Notes under the pieces: model-generated
The model's input: the letters and a program-made list of their open reading frames with translations, nothing else
Databases searched by the model: none
What the model was told of the DNA's origin: nothing
Origin: Manis javanica
Taxonomy: Eukaryota > Chordata > Mammalia > Pholidota > Manidae
Length of the DNA stretch: 64,000 nucleotides
Reading direction: 5' to 3'
Assembly: GCF_040802235.1 (NCBI RefSeq)
Contig: NC_133166.1
Span: 5,022,001-5,086,000 of the forward strand
Made by a program: the position numbers and the translations under genes
Part shown: positions 34,341 to 48,139 of the stretch, one piece after another
Position numbering within the stretch: position 1 is the stretch's first letter
Layout of the letters: every line of letters begins with the position of its first letter

Positions 34341-34924
34341 GTAGTAAATATTTCTTTATGCTGAGTGAATGGTATGAAACAAGGTCCTGGCAGTAGGAAA
34401 GCAGTGTGACTTTTTTTTAAACCTTTTTTGTTATTTTGTCATCACTTATAGGTTTTACTAAGTTCTTATTCTAATAGTAATTTATTGATTAAGCAAATAA
34501 CATTTTAATTGATCAGAAAAGAATAGTATAAACTAAAAAAATTTTTAGGCAAGAATTTGCATTTTATAAATTTAGAATTTCTGCTGTTCTTCCTAGATTA
34601 TTTTTTTGGTTGAAACTTCTGAGAATGCCTGTTGGAAACTTTTCTTAGGTGAAATTCCTTAGGGAGTTCATGGTACCTCAGTTAATTGGTATTTATCTTA
34701 CCTGATGATATGCATATTTTAAAACTTGTATGTTTTTTCTTTTTATTAACTTCCACTTAAGTTGATAACCAAAGATAAAATGTTTAATACCCTGATTACA
34801 TAGACAGTGTCAGTAAATTTCTCTGTCTTACCAGCCTAGCCATATATAATCTTCAACATTGTTCTGAATATCATAGTGGCAAAAAATTGTATTAGAAAAT
34901 TACTGTTTTTATTACCTTAATGTA

Positions 34925-35030
34925 TACAAAAGTACTTTAAATATCTCATTTAATCTCCATAATAACCCTCTGTATTCCACTTTTAAGTGGCAAAGTTAGG
35001 ACTTGAGCCAAATATGACTTCAACTAGAAG
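34925..35030 (+). repeat. MIR fragment (intron 2)
   Basis: TTAAATATCTCATTTAATCTCC, ATAATAACCCTCTGTATTCC and AAAGTTAGGACTTGAGCC show the MIR core. Confidence 0.5.
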
Positions 35031-35139
35031 TTGAATGGAAATGTTGTTTGATTTCTTGCCTGGATTAATTTTCATTTCCCATCTAATGCTAAAAACCATG
35101 ATGTTGTGATTTTAATAGCTCTTGTTCTAAAATGTTTAA

Positions 35140-36287
<1,148 letters not shown>

Positions 36288-36289
36288 TA

Positions 36290-36595
36290 CAGTAGTTCCC
36301 TCTTTATCTATGGTTTCACCTTCTGTGTCTTCACTTACCCGCGGTCACCCGTGGTCTGGAAGCAGCTGATCCTCCTTCTGACCTATTGTCAGAAGGTCAG
36401 CATATAGTGGCACAGTGCTACATCACAGTGTCTATGTCACTCACCTCCCTTCATCTCATCATGTAGACATTTTACCATCTCACATCATCACAAAAAGAAG
36501 GGTGATAAAATACAATAAGATATTTTGAGAGAGAGAGAGAGAACCATATTCACATAACTTGGAATGTATCCCCCATAGATAAAGGGAGACTACTG
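36290..36595. mobile_element. Tigger-derived non-autonomous DNA transposon (intron 3)
   Basis: A 306-bp element with terminal inverted repeats CAGTAGTTCCCTCTTTATCT and AGATAAAGGGAGACTACTG, flanked on both sides by TA (36288-36289 and 36596-36597), the Tc1/mariner target duplication. The ACCCGCGGTCACCCGTGGTC block and the GAGAGAGAGAGA tract are typical of Tigger. No transposase. Confidence 0.88.
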
Positions 36596-36778
36596 TATTA
36601 CTGATATCCTCTCTGTATTGTTTATTAGTTTTCCCTTATATAAATGACTATTTAATCATTTTGTCCAACAAATATTTATTTGCTGTAAATGAGTAGTCTG
36701 TTGTCTCATTGATTATAAGGAAAGTTAATTTTTGTTGAACTTAAATATTTAAACCTTATAATTTTTTTTTTCTCACAG

Positions 36779-36867
36779 CTTGGACCCATCAGCCTTGTAT
36801 TTATAGGAATTATTTCTGTTCACTGTATGCACATTTTGGTACGTTGCAGTCACTTTCTATGTCAGAG
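36779..36867 (+). CDS. SLC36A4: SLC36A4 coding exon 4 (residues 90-119)
   Basis: Encodes the second membrane helix ([20 protein letters not shown]) and the following cytosolic turn with conserved Cys and Arg. The acceptor is a long T tract ending TCTCACAG, and the donor is GTAAAT at 36868. The turn reads LCQRFKK, where I recall LCLRFKK in human; this is a conservative loop position. The exon ends after two bases of the Arg codon. Confidence 0.96.
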
Positions 36868-37922
36868 GTAAATGTGGATTTGTTAAGTCTATTTAATTTA
36901 TTGTAAAGCAAATGTTGTTCAGAGCATCAGAGTTTTATATTTCTACTGTGCTTTGCAACCAGCAAATATAACAAAAATAAAAAATAATTTGCAGTTAAAT
37001 TTCCTGTAATCTCTTACATAGACAAGTCTAAGATCATAAATATGGGAAAAGGCAGTATTTCATATGATTGAAATCTAGGCAGGATATATTTACTTCTTTT
37101 AAAACAGCCTGATAAGTTAAATAGAATTGTGTCTTGTATTTAGTGTAAATTTTTAAAATTGGAAAAGCTGTATGGAGGAAATGGAGGCAGCACTACCTTT
37201 AATTATAGCTTAATGGTCTTCTGTTCATAAGTAACTAGTTTTGGGTATAATGCTTTGGTGCTCTTTGCTGATATGTAGATTGGTAGATAGTAAATAAAAT
37301 AATATTCTTGTTTCTTTATTTTTGTATTTAAGGTGCTTCTGTTGGACAATGGACCAAACTTTTTATTAATTAAATATTGTCTATTCTAGCAAACTAATCT
37401 TCCAGTCTTAACTCTCTTGTTGTTAAATGTTCTTAAAACTTTGGGCAAGTTATTTATGATATTTAAACAATATACTTGAAAAAAAAAGTGGGAGAGAGAA
37501 GATAGATAATAACTATCTCATGGACCTATTTTAAGAATTAAATAACATAGTTTATGTGAAAATGTATTGTAAAGCTCTGTACAGTTGTATTAAATAATGT
37601 ATTCTCACATGGAATAATTTAGGCCTGAACAATGTAATTGATGTTTTTTGGTGATTGAAATATTTAAATCAGTTGTGCACAAATATGGTATTATATGAAT
37701 TCTACAAATATATAAACTTTAAAAGTAGAATAAAAACTAATATACTGGTAAAAGGACAGATAGGAAATTTTTAAATTTCATGAGACATACTTTAGGAGAA
37801 ATTCCTGTTAGTGCATAACCCTTCATTAATTCCCATTTATTTTATGTTCTTTTCAAGGCATGGATTTATGAAACAACTTAAAGTTTTTCTTTTTCATAAG
37901 CATGTATGTCATTAAATTACAG
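36868..37922. other. Intron 4, no recognised element
   Basis: AT-rich, no repeat named and no exon. Confidence 0.4.
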
Positions 37923-38018
37923 GTTTAAAAAGTCGACATTAGGTTATAGTGACACTGTGAGTTTTGCTATGGAAGTAAGCCCTTGGAGTTGTCTTCAGAA
38001 GCAAGCAGCATGGGGGCG
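37923..38018 (+). CDS. SLC36A4: SLC36A4 coding exon 5 (residues 119-151)
   Basis: Encodes the cytosolic loop between helices 2 and 3 ([20 protein letters not shown]..., ending at WGR), including the conserved Y-S/G-D-T segment of PAT proteins. The acceptor ATTACAG precedes 37923, and the donor GTAAGT begins at 38019. It joins exon 6 by a split Arg codon, so the frame is kept. Confidence 0.96.
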
Positions 38019-38129
38019 GTAAGTAGTTGCTGTGTTATATATATGTTATCAAAATCATATTAACTTTTAAGTATTTTAATCTTACAAGGTATGTGAATAG
38101 AAGTATGATAAAGTTGGGGGAATAAACAA

Positions 38130-38345
38130 TGTTTAGAGGTTGACAGACTTGGGTTCAGATCTCAACTCTACCATTTTTCAATTTTATGACCTGTGTCAAA
38201 TTTATCATTATGTTTTAGTTTTCTCACTGCTAAATGAGTTCATAATAATAGTTTCTTAACAGGATTATTATAGTAGTTTAAATAAAATGATACTTATAAA
38301 GCACCTGGCTAACCTACAACATAAGTGTGTTCAATAATTTTTCTT
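38130..38345 (+). repeat. MIR SINE (intron 5)
   Basis: GACTTGGGTTCAGATCTCAACTC, TGACCTGTGTCAAATTTATC and AAAGCACCTGGCTAACCTAC follow MIR order. Confidence 0.6.
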
Positions 38346-38899
38346 AAGTACAGAAAAAAAAAATGCTATAATCTCATTTCAAATAAAATTGCAGTGTTTA
38401 CATGCTCATAAAATATCTGAAGTATGTATTTCAGCATAATATTATTTGGTTATCACATTGTTTAAACATAACTTTATCACTGTTGGACATGGACTTGGAT
38501 AATTAAAGTCATGAATACAGAATGGGAAAAATAAGCATAGGCAATCAACAGAGTGCTGGCTATGGTACAAATGGTAAGTACAGTAGAAATTAAAAGAAGA
38601 CAACAGTCGTAGTAGAGTAGTTCATGGTTAAATATGGCCTTGCTGGGGATTTTTGGGAAATCAGATTTATTAATGAACTGCTCAGAGTTCCTGATAATGC
38701 TGAGTAGGGGACGGAAGAAAACATAGCCTAGTGCCCTAGGGATTTGCCCCCAGAACCTGTCTTCTTTCTTTTGCCCCAGCATAGAGGCAGCTTTGCTTTT
38801 TTTTCTATCAAGGAGTAGCTTTCAGATAGAAGTGGCTGGAGTGATTGTTGGTAGAATCCTCAAGTCAAAGGTGGATCAAGAGATATTTGAGGAAATACT

Positions 38900-39560
38900 T
38901 TAGTGTAATTCATCAGAGAGAAGAAACTTGAATTATTTCTGGGTACCAAGCTTGCTTACAAATGAGATCCTGAAGAACCATGGAGAACTATAGAGTTAGG
39001 AAAGAATGGAGATAGGCAAGGGTTCTTCCAGTATCACATGGGAGAAGGAGGGTCTATAGATTTGTAGACTAGATTGACAGCTTGACATTGGTGGTCAAAC
39101 ATGAGACTATAATGAATTAGTAAATGTATGCTACTGTAGTCACTCACTGTGACCAGAACAAAATAGAGAAGTTTGGGCTGTATACTAATAACATGCAAGC
39201 AAATTTGTAACTTGATTAGCCACCATACCAAAACAATGCTGATTTGACTGGTGGTATCTCTTCCACAGTCCCATATACTATTTTCTGTATGTGGAATTTG
39301 CTGAGTATCTCATTAAAAAGCAAGAACAGGTCTAATCTGCTGGAGAAGTCACTGGGGGTATGATTTAGGGCCATATACCGCCCCCCCGTCCTCTCCCATT
39401 CCGTATTCTTATTAGTGATTTGGATAGTAGAGAACATGCTCATCATGTTTGCAAATGACATGCAGCTGGGAGGGCTGGAAGATACACTGTGTTGATCAGA
39501 AAAAGATTTTGAGAAGTGGGAGATACAGGATTCATCAAAAGGCTGAAATGTTTTCATGAA
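38900..39560 (+). repeat. CR1/L3-like LINE fragment (intron 5)
   Basis: The stretch ATGTTTGCAAATGACATGCA then GCTGGGAGGGCTGGAAGATA (39448-39485) reads FAND-M-QLGG, the reverse transcriptase catalytic box region of CR1/L3-type LINEs. Upstream sequence is compatible but strongly diverged, so the left edge is uncertain. Confidence 0.5.
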
Positions 39561-39564
39561 ATTT

Positions 39565-39581
39565 TATAAGCAGATAGTCTT
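39565..39581. repeat. Target-site duplication, left copy
   Basis: TATAAGCAGATAGTCTT matches 40668-40684 with one mismatch and borders the L1 tail. Confidence 0.9.
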
Positions 39582-40667
39582 GTTTTTATTAAGGTATTAT
39601 TGATATACACTCTTATGAATGTTTCACATGAAAAACAATGTGCTTACTACATTCACCCATATTATCTAGTTCCCACCCATACCCCATTGTAGTCACTGTC
39701 CATCAGTGTAGTAAGATGCCACAGATTCACTATTTGCCTTCTCTATGCTACACTGTCTTCCTGTGACCCCCCCATACCATGTGTACTAAACATAATACCC
39801 CCCAATCCTCTTCTCCCTCCCTCCCTACCCACCCTCCCACACCCCTCCCCTTTGATAACCACTAGTCCCTTCTTGGAGTCTGTGAGTCTGTTGCTGTTTT
39901 GTTCCTTCAGTTTTGCTTTGTTGTTATACTCCTCAAATGACTGAAATCATTTGGTACTTGTCTTTCTCTGCCTGGCTTATTTCACTGAGCATAATACCCT
40001 CTAGCTCCATCCATGTTGTTGCAAATGGTAGGATTTGTTTCTTTCTTATGACTGAATAGTATTCCATTGTGTATATGTACCACATCTTCTTTATACATTC
40101 ATCTACTGATGGACACTTAAGTTGCTTCCGTATCTTGGCTATTGTAAATAGTGCTGTGGTAAACATAGAGGTGTATATGTCTTTTTGAATCTGACAATCT
40201 TTGGGTAAATTCCTAGGAGTGGGATTCCCGGGTCAAATGGTGTTTCTATTTTTAGTTTTTTAAGGAACCTCCATATTGCTTTCCACAATGGTTGAACTAG
40301 CTTAGATTCCCACCAGCAGTGTAGGAGGGTTCCCCTTTCTCCGCATCCTCAGCAGCATTTGTTGTTCTTAGTCTTTTCTGTGTTGGCCATCCTAACTGGT
40401 GTGAGGTGATATCTCATTGTGCTTTTAATTTGCATTTCCCTGATGATTAGTGATGTGGAGCATCTTTTCATGTGTCTGTTGGCCATCTGAATTTCTTCTT
40501 TGGAGAATTGTCTCTTCAGATCCTCCGCCCATTTTGTAATCCGGTTATTTGCTTTTTAGTTGTTGAGACGTATGAGTTCTTTATATATTTTGGATGTTGA
40601 CCCCTTGTCGGATATGTCATTTACAAATATATTCTCCCATACTGTAGGATGCCTTTTTGTTCTGATG
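39582..40667 (-). mobile_element. 5'-truncated L1 (intron 5), antisense to SLC36A4
   Basis: A 1.09-kb L1 in reverse orientation: short T-rich tail, C-rich complement of the polypurine run at 39765-39850, ORF2 C-terminal region (frame 40166-39933) and more ORF2 up to 40667. It is bounded by a 17-bp target duplication with one mismatch. It ends at the ordinary L1 3' terminus, without the extension seen at 25741. Confidence 0.92.
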
Positions 40668-40684
40668 TATAAGCAGATACTCTT
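40668..40684. repeat. Target-site duplication, right copy
   Basis: TATAAGCAGATACTCTT, one base different from the left copy. Confidence 0.9.
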
Positions 40685-40896
40685 AAAACAGGAATAAATG
40701 TTAAGAAAATTTTAGTCTTTTAACTTAATGCAACAACTTTTTGTTCAATAATAATTCTAGTTAGATACCGACCATAAATGTATGATTTTTGTAGAAAATA
40801 AATATTTTAAGTTTATTTCTTATTTTAAAGAAGTAAAAAGACTGCATGCTACTATAAAATGTTTTAAAATAATTAATGAGAGGAAAATTATATTAA

Positions 40897-41091
<195 letters not shown>

Positions 41092-41864
41092 TAAATAAGC
41101 CATGGTTGAATATGAAAATGTGTTCCTTTCATAAGTCATGTTCCTTTGCAGATTTTCCTTCAGTTTTCTTTTTTTATGAGTTGGATTTTTACTGTTATAA
41201 TTGATTTTGCTTTTCTTGCCATTATTTCAGTAATGCCTGTTCTTTCAGATCAGAACAGGGCATAATTGACTGATTCTTAGCTACTTGAAATTTAGATCTA
41301 AAACACATACACAGGAGATGTGGGAGCATACTCTTCACAATGATAAAACTTTAGCCAGCAACTAAAAAATGAAGTAAAAAAGTGGGCATTACAAAAATCC
41401 AGTAATTATTGCCATTGTCTACGAAGATACTATGTTCAGAAGTGTACGTCGTTCCCTGATTCTCTTCCTATTACAAAGATTTGCTTTAGTGTAGGTAGTG
41501 ATTTGCAGTCTTTGTAGAGACTGGCTGCCAATTTGAACAAACATGCAAAGCACTGAAATAAAAAAAGCTCCCCTACCAAAACAAAAATGAAGCACATTTC
41601 TTTATGTGTTTTTACTAGTAGTTTGCCTTTATTATTCGTACATTACCTGCTGTTCTTTTTTAATCATTATTTTAATCATTAATGTTATTAATTATCCACA
41701 TGTGCATGGTGCAATAGTAAGCATTATGTTTAGTAATATATAGTACTTGCATTGCAGGTATTTTAATGCAATACTCTTTCTGAAAAACCTGTGTATGGAT
41801 GGATATATTTAACTCACTTTTCTAAGTATAAAGTATGCTTCATTTTCTGTTTAGACCAAGAATT

Positions 41865-42050
41865 GGCAAACTTTATTGAAAAGGTCCAGATAACAAGTAT
41901 TTTCAGTTTTTCAGCTCAGTGGTCTCTGTCTCAACTTAGCCATAGATGACAATATAGAAACAAATAGATGTGGCTGTATTCCAATAAAATCTTCTTTGCA
42001 GAAGTAGGTGGCAGGCTGGATTTGGTCTGTGGGCCACAGTTTACTAAAGT
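41865..42050 (+). repeat. Old DNA-transposon-type repeat (intron 6)
   Basis: AATTGGCAAACTTTATTGAAAAGG, TGGTCTCTGTCTCAACTTAG, GTGGCTGTATTCCAATAAAA and GGATTTGGTCTGTGGGCC are the ordered blocks of a common old mammalian repeat, likely hAT-derived; name not assigned. Confidence 0.55.
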
Positions 42051-42409
42051 CACCAGCTTAGGTTTTTAATGTTGGAAAGGCTCATTGGATCGATCTCTCT
42101 TTTATGAATAAGGAGTTGATGCTCTTCATTAGCATTACTTGTACATGAAGTGCTCTTGATTTTACAAGTATTTAATTCCACAAGTTGCTTATTCTTAGGA
42201 CTACTAACTCAATTTAGAGGCTATTTATTGACAATAACTGATAAGACATACCATTGTACCAGTCAGTTATATAGACTATGATGGAAATCATACCATTCTA
42301 GGATTGTGCAACATAGCAGTACTGTATCTTCTCTACTACCTCTTAGAGAGCTACCTACCTACAAGCTCAATTTGAATTTATGAATAATGCTAATAATAAT
42401 GCCTTATAA

Positions 42410-42600
42410 TCTTATTTATAAGCTGTGGCATATCACAATCTTTATTAACTACTCTGTAATGTGAATACTATATGCATTTTATGAAGAGTAAAGTGAGTCT
42501 CCAAAGCATGGATAATGTGCCCTAAGTCATGTGAATTAGGCTGAAATCTAGGTGTCTGACACAGCTGCCACCCAGTGTATTATCATCACCACTGGCAGGA
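42410..42600 (+). repeat. MIR fragment (intron 6)
   Basis: TATGCATTTTATGAAGAGTAA, GTGCCCTAAGTCATGTGAATTAG and CTGAAATCTAGGTGTCTGAC correspond to the MIR core and 3' part. Confidence 0.5.
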
Positions 42601-43394
42601 CATTTGACAGGATATTGTATGATTTTGGTTGTGTGTGTATGTATAACATAGTGTGTAGGGTGCGTTGGTATGTATGACATATAAAGTACATAAAATAAAT
42701 GCCTGTGACCTTAGTACTGGTGACTGTCTCCTATGAAATATTATCAGTTGATTCCAAAGTTAAGTGGAAGAATATAACTCATTGGTACATATCTTAAGAA
42801 GACCACATAGAAAAAGTAACTCTCTGGGAGGTAAGGGGACTGCCTGCTGTAGAAGGAAAGATGAAAGTCCTTTTGAGGCATAAGTAACATGGAAAAAAAA
42901 ACATTCAGTTGCACTTGATAAAAATTGAAAGTAACAATGAACACATCCCCTCAACAGGGCAGACAGATGGTCACTGAAAAGCATCACCAGAGATTGCAGT
43001 CTCTGTACAGAGGTGCACCTTGCATTTTGATAGCAGTCTCCAATAATAGACACACTAGTTGATAACACCTTACTGTTGCTGCTACTGTTACAGTATGAAA
43101 TTGAAGGTGCAACATTTCATCAAATCAACAACTTAAGGGTTTAGTTCCCATGTAGATGTGTGATGGGAACTGCTGCTCTGTAGCTGCCACATGGCTGTTC
43201 TTGGTCCCATTAAGTCACTATGGACAGGTGACAGGGGGAAGAGAACCATAGTGCTTCCGGTGATTGTGGTTATATTAGCCCTTCTCTATTGTTACTCAAA
43301 GATACTCTAGAATAAAGTTCAGACAGATAAAATAGTGTATATGAGGATGAAGAGTAGGGAAGGAATATTACATTAAGAGAAAAAACATGTAGTG
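42601..43394. other. Intron 6 middle, no recognised element
   Basis: A minus-strand open frame of about 100 codons (43068-42760) exists but has no recognisable domain. Treated as non-coding. Confidence 0.4.
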
Positions 43395-43640
43395 AAACCA
43401 AAGACCATGGACTTTAGAGTCAGAAGATCTGAATTCAAATCCCTGTGCTGTGCATTTTAACTCGCATATTGGCCGACACGCCCTTATCCCTGGTCAGGCC
43501 TCAGTTTCCTTATTGTAAAATGGGAGTAGCAACAAAATCTCTCCTTGTGACTCCTAAACTTCTTGTGAGACCGAGCTGACAAAAGGATGTGGAAGCCTTT
43601 GTAAAATGTAAAGCAGTGTATTAATGTAGGATTTTATAGC
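43395..43640 (+). repeat. MIR SINE (intron 6)
   Basis: AAGACCATGGACTTTAGAGTC, TCTGAATTCAAATCCCTGTGC, GCCTCAGTTTCCTTATTGTAAAATGGG: MIR order, well kept. Confidence 0.75.
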
Positions 43641-44669
43641 TTTACTTCTGCATTTTTAGCTTTGATGAAGAACATAACCTGCCTTCAGAATTTCAGCCAT
43701 TAAATTACTGAATCATTGAAAAGTTAATAAATAGTGGATTTAGTAAATTTTGGCACTAATTGGAAACAACTGAATTTAGTAATTTTATTTTATAATATTT
43801 ATTTCAGTGTTTTGCATTTTGGTAAACATGTGAGATCATAGGAAGTCCTATTAGATAGCCAATCTCTGTCTCTAGAGGGCACCAAAGGACTCTAATGTTT
43901 ACCTGAATCTTGCTCTGGGTATGTATTTACATTTTTATTTTATTTTTTAATCCTGATAATTTTTATAACTTTTTCTGCCAAGGAATACCAAATTATTATG
44001 AAAGTTTTGTGGTAGAATTAATTTCATAGTCCCAAGCACCTAACAATTCAAACAGCCCTTTTTAAAATAGGTTATGTAACTGCTTTTCCCTTGCAGCTAT
44101 CCTTGTTAGAGTTTAATTGTAATCATTATCTAATCTAATTATTTGAGGTACTTCTTTGATATAGAGATATTTGGCTATAACTCATTTGGTTACTGAGAAA
44201 ATTGAATTAACAAACAAAATATGTTCTTAAAGGCCAAGTAATGTAAATGACCAATTTTGCTTCTATTTCAAATTATAGAAAATAATATACAAAGTTTTGA
44301 TGGCCAATTACAAGATAAATGTGATCTGTGCACTTCTTAAAGGGTGCTTGGTGCAACCTGAGAGTTTGTTAGTTCAGAAGAGTTATAAATTGTCTGTATT
44401 ACTTAAAACTAGTAGATATGTTCCCTATGGTTTAAGATGATGAGTACCTTTGTAGTGACACTAAATATTGCATATTATGAACTGTAAGAGTGAAATTAAA
44501 TTAAACACTTGGATTGTTAATCATATCAGATTTTTGTTTTAAACTTCTGACTTGTTAGCCTCTTAATACTTTATTTGAGGAGAGATGTCAAAATGGAGGC
44601 CAGATGGCTCTGGGCAGGGCCCCCCTTGCAGTATTGCAGTATTTTGGTCAGGTTAATATATTGCTGACA

Positions 44670-44905
44670 AAAGCAAGACTCCAGAGTCTTAGGCCTGGAC
44701 TTGAATCCCAGAAGTACCACTTAATGGCTTCATATTATGTAAGTTTTATGCTCCCTAAACCTGTTTCCTCAACTATAAGTTGAAATTAATACTGTCACCC
44801 ACCTCACACACTTGTTTGACGATTAAATGAGATGTTGTATATAAAGTATTTAGTTCAGTACCTGACACATAGAAAGTATTCAGAAAATGTTCACTATTAT
44901 CACTA
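44670..44905 (+). repeat. MIR SINE (intron 6)
   Basis: GACTCCAGAGTCTTAGGCCTGG, TTGAATCCCAGAAGTACCACTT, CTGTTTCCTCAACTATAAG and AGTACCTGACACATAGAAAG are in MIR order. Confidence 0.72.
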
Positions 44906-45842
44906 TAGGTTCTGGTTCTTAAAAATGTAGGTAGGTATCCAGAGTCTTGATAAGTCATTGTGTTCAAAGGAGGGTATTATGTTTGGATTTTCACTACTAT
45001 TTAGATTATAGTATGATCTGCCTCCGCTGTTTTTAAGATTGTTTTAAAATCTTTTATCTGTAATTTCATTTCTATTTTCATAAGTTAGTTTATATGATTA
45101 ATTGAATCATAGCCATTTTTAAATAAATGGGGCCTATAAATCATTGTACCTCTTTTGAAACTGAATATTGGTTTATAGAAGTGGCTGAATAGATTTTAAG
45201 GGAAAGTTGATCTAACTTGTAGAAGTGCTTTGCTCTAGCAAAAATTTTATCTACTGTCTAGCATATAGCCATGCATGAATTTAGTGAATTTTTGATAAAT
45301 ATTTATTAATAGTGATGATAATTTATAAACAATTTCCTTTTAAAACAGTTTTAAAGTTAGGCTGTGATTTCTAAATGTTATTTGACTACTGTATATTTCT
45401 AAGAGGTACTTAAGAGCTTGTTTACTGTCCTGAAGAAAATAAACTGGAGTAGAACATCCAGTAGTCATTCTAGGCAAGTATGCTTCCACTTTGATTATTC
45501 CCAAAAGCAAATTAAGTGTTTACAGAGGTCATGAGCATCGTAGTCACAAAGCTCCAAAATGAATTAGTAAATGCATCATATATCATAGTGAACCTTCTTT
45601 CCCAGTGTGATAAAAGAATTTTATCTTGCAAAGATTATCCTAGTTTAATTATTCTTAAATTTGATACATATATTTCTTGGAAGCTGGAGTATCTTGAAAA
45701 ATTATAAATATTTTATATATTTTAAAGGAATTTATCATAGAGTATATAGAACCTAGTTTTCTTTATATGTCTCTTTTATGATTATGAGTTGATGGAAGAT
45801 TCCCCCCTCCCTCTTCCATGTTCTTCTGGTGATCCTGTATAG
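44906..45842. other. End of intron 6, no recognised element
   Basis: AT-rich with no named repeat. Confidence 0.4.
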
Positions 45843-46070
45843 GTTCATGAAGGATTCCTGGAGAGTAAAGTGTTTGTTTTGAATAGTACCAATTCATCAA
45901 ATCCATGTGAGAGAAGAAGTATTGACCTAAGAATATATATGCTTTGCTTTCTTCCGTTTATAATTCTCTTGGTCTTCATTCGTGAGCTGAAGAATCTGTT
46001 TGTGCTTTCGTTCCTTGCCAACCTTTCCATGGCTGTCAGTCTTGTGATTATTTATCAATATGTTGTTAGG
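45843..46070 (+). CDS. SLC36A4: SLC36A4 coding exon 7 (residues 180-255)
   Basis: Encodes a luminal/extracellular loop followed by two membrane helices. The loop carries two adjacent N-glycosylation sequons (NST at 193 and NSS at 196) and a Cys at 201, as in other PAT transporters. The helices are [18 protein letters not shown] and [20 protein letters not shown]. The acceptor TGTATAG precedes 45843, and the donor GTAAGT begins at 46071. The exon is 228 nt, in phase 0 at both ends. Confidence 0.97.
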
Positions 46071-46244
46071 GTAAGTATAACATGTTTTTAACTGTCATGT
46101 GTTTCTTGGTAAATAAATTTTTTGTTTACTTTGAAGGTGAAAGTAATGATATCTAAAGACCCCTACTTCATATGTGACACACAGGACATAATCAGTAGAG
46201 TTTGGTTTCCTTTTGAGGGAGACTGCTTAGTTAGGCAAGTGTGT

Positions 46245-46420
46245 GACAGAGATTGAACGCATAGGCTTTGCAGTCAGATCTGGTTTAGAACCTTGGTAAT
46301 ATGCTTATGGGTTTGTAACATTGCTTCAGAAGATACTAGTAACCACCTTATTAGAATTGCTATGAGATTTAGAAGTATGCCTTAATACACTGTCTAGCAT
46401 GAAACAAAGAACTCAGTGTT
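46245..46420 (+). repeat. MIR SINE (intron 7)
   Basis: GCATAGGCTTTGCAGTCAGATC, TTAGAATTGCTATGAGATTTA and CACTGTCTAGCATGAAAC follow MIR order. Confidence 0.55.
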
Positions 46421-48040
46421 TTGTTTATCCCTTTAAGATTTGAGCCAGTCATAAGAGATAGGAGTATAGGTGTAATTTTATAATTCTCTTTCACATTTGA
46501 ACCTTTATTTGCTGCCGGCACTTCAGGCTACTTCCACTACACTAGTCTGTAGCCTCTTTATCTGAATTTGCAGTAACGGCAACTGATTTCGTTGTCCACT
46601 GACTGGGGATTCTTAACCCATTTAACCCATAGAAGAAGTTATTGATGGCATTCAAAGGATCTACAAATCCTTTAAAAATGTTTTCAAGATTGAGTGTTTA
46701 TGTATGTATATATGCATTTTTTTACTGAGCAGCTATATATAGCTTTCATCCTGCAAAGGGGTCAGTGACTCAAAAAAGATCAAGAATCCCTGTTCTTTTC
46801 TTTCCTGATCCAATCCATCTTATATATTGCTGCCTAAGTAATTGTTCTAAAGTCTCTATTAGCAGTTCATTACACACTGTCTTATGATGGGTCTATGTTT
46901 CATTTTCCTCTTTCTGAATTCCAAAATCTATAGATTCTTTCTTTTAGTATATGAGAATAAAAGGGGACAGGCAGGAAGAGGATTGCATAGGCTTTCGGGA
47001 GTTCATGACCCCTTATCTGAACATGTAAGAGTTAGTGTAGCAGAAGAGGAGGTTCCTTGGGTAGAGTGAACAGTGTGAACCTTGAATAACAATTTAGTGT
47101 TGTCAAAAGAGCCAAACACTTTAACAACCTTTTCATTCTGACCCTAGTTTGTATTTTTAGTCATACATCACCATTATATCACACAAATCTACCTGTGCTT
47201 CAGATGTTCTAGACCTTTTACTCCCCAAATTAGCCATGTGCTTTTACACTTCAGTTTATTTGTTCATCCCCTTTCCTTGGCCTTGAATTCTACTTCCAAT
47301 CAGGTAAAACAGATAACGCAGGATGGTGAAGAGAGTAGGGACTAGATTTGGGGTAGCTAAAAGAAATAGACATTGTGGAGCCAGAGACCTTGGGCCAGAT
47401 GTGCAGTTTGTTTGTTACCAGATAGTGAGAGCTGGAACACACAAAGCCAGAGTCAGGACCATAATTAAAGCCAGAGTCAAGGCATAGGCACAAATAATAA
47501 AGATAATGGCAAGTGTCAGTTCAAAGAGTAAAGCACTGAATCAGGAGGGGGGCATAGGAGTACCAGAGAGCCAATACCTACACAGAGTTATAAGATAGCC
47601 GAAGTCAGAAACCAGGTATCTTAGAGACTAAAAGAGCAATGAAAACAGTGGAGAATGAATTTTGTTGGACACCGTTATCACTGGTTAATCACTGATTATA
47701 TGGTTCTTAGCTCAGATGTTGAGTATACTTGTGTATTTCCTGTGGCAGGAGCCCCACCAGTGTGAACAGCCTGGGACTTACAGGTTGAAACAGGTAATCA
47801 GAAGCATTTAGCTTGGACAGAATTTGTGGGCATGAGGAAAACACTTGCTTTTGGCAGTGAAATCCTAACAGCTTGGCTACATTTAACATAGGATGCTTAA
47901 AGTATTTATTGAAAGAATTATTCACTTTTATAACACATTTGCTTCATGTTGTAAAGCTCAGAAGTGAATGATTTTGCTCTTTCATTTTAAATTATTTAAA
48001 GTAAGTAAAATGTAACTTATTTTTTCCCTTTTTTCTCCAG
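46421..48040. other. Rest of intron 7, no recognised gene
   Basis: Contains a purine-rich stretch at 47300-47660 that may be an old LTR but is not assigned. No exon candidates. Confidence 0.35.
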
Positions 48041-48139
48041 AATATGCCAGATCCCCACAATCTTCCAATAGTAGCTGGCTGGAAAAAATACCCACTCTTT
48101 TTTGGTACAGCTGTATTTGCTTTTGAAGGCATAGGAGTG
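48041..48139 (+). CDS. SLC36A4: SLC36A4 coding exon 8 (residues 256-288)
   Basis: Encodes the conserved PAT block [20 protein letters not shown] and the next helix with its [13 protein letters not shown] motif, a hallmark of the SLC36 family placed in the transport core. The acceptor CTCCAG precedes 48041, and the donor GTAAGA begins at 48140. The exon is 99 nt, in phase 0 at both ends. Confidence 0.97.

Noticed and set aside
42760-43068. 102-codon minus-strand open frame in intron 6
   Set aside because: No recognisable domain, no neighbours in frame, and hydrophobic composition expected of AT-rich antisense DNA.
46884-47069. Possible extra SLC36A4 exon in intron 7
   Set aside because: Exons 7 and 8 join in phase 0 with the conserved sequence intact; nothing is missing.
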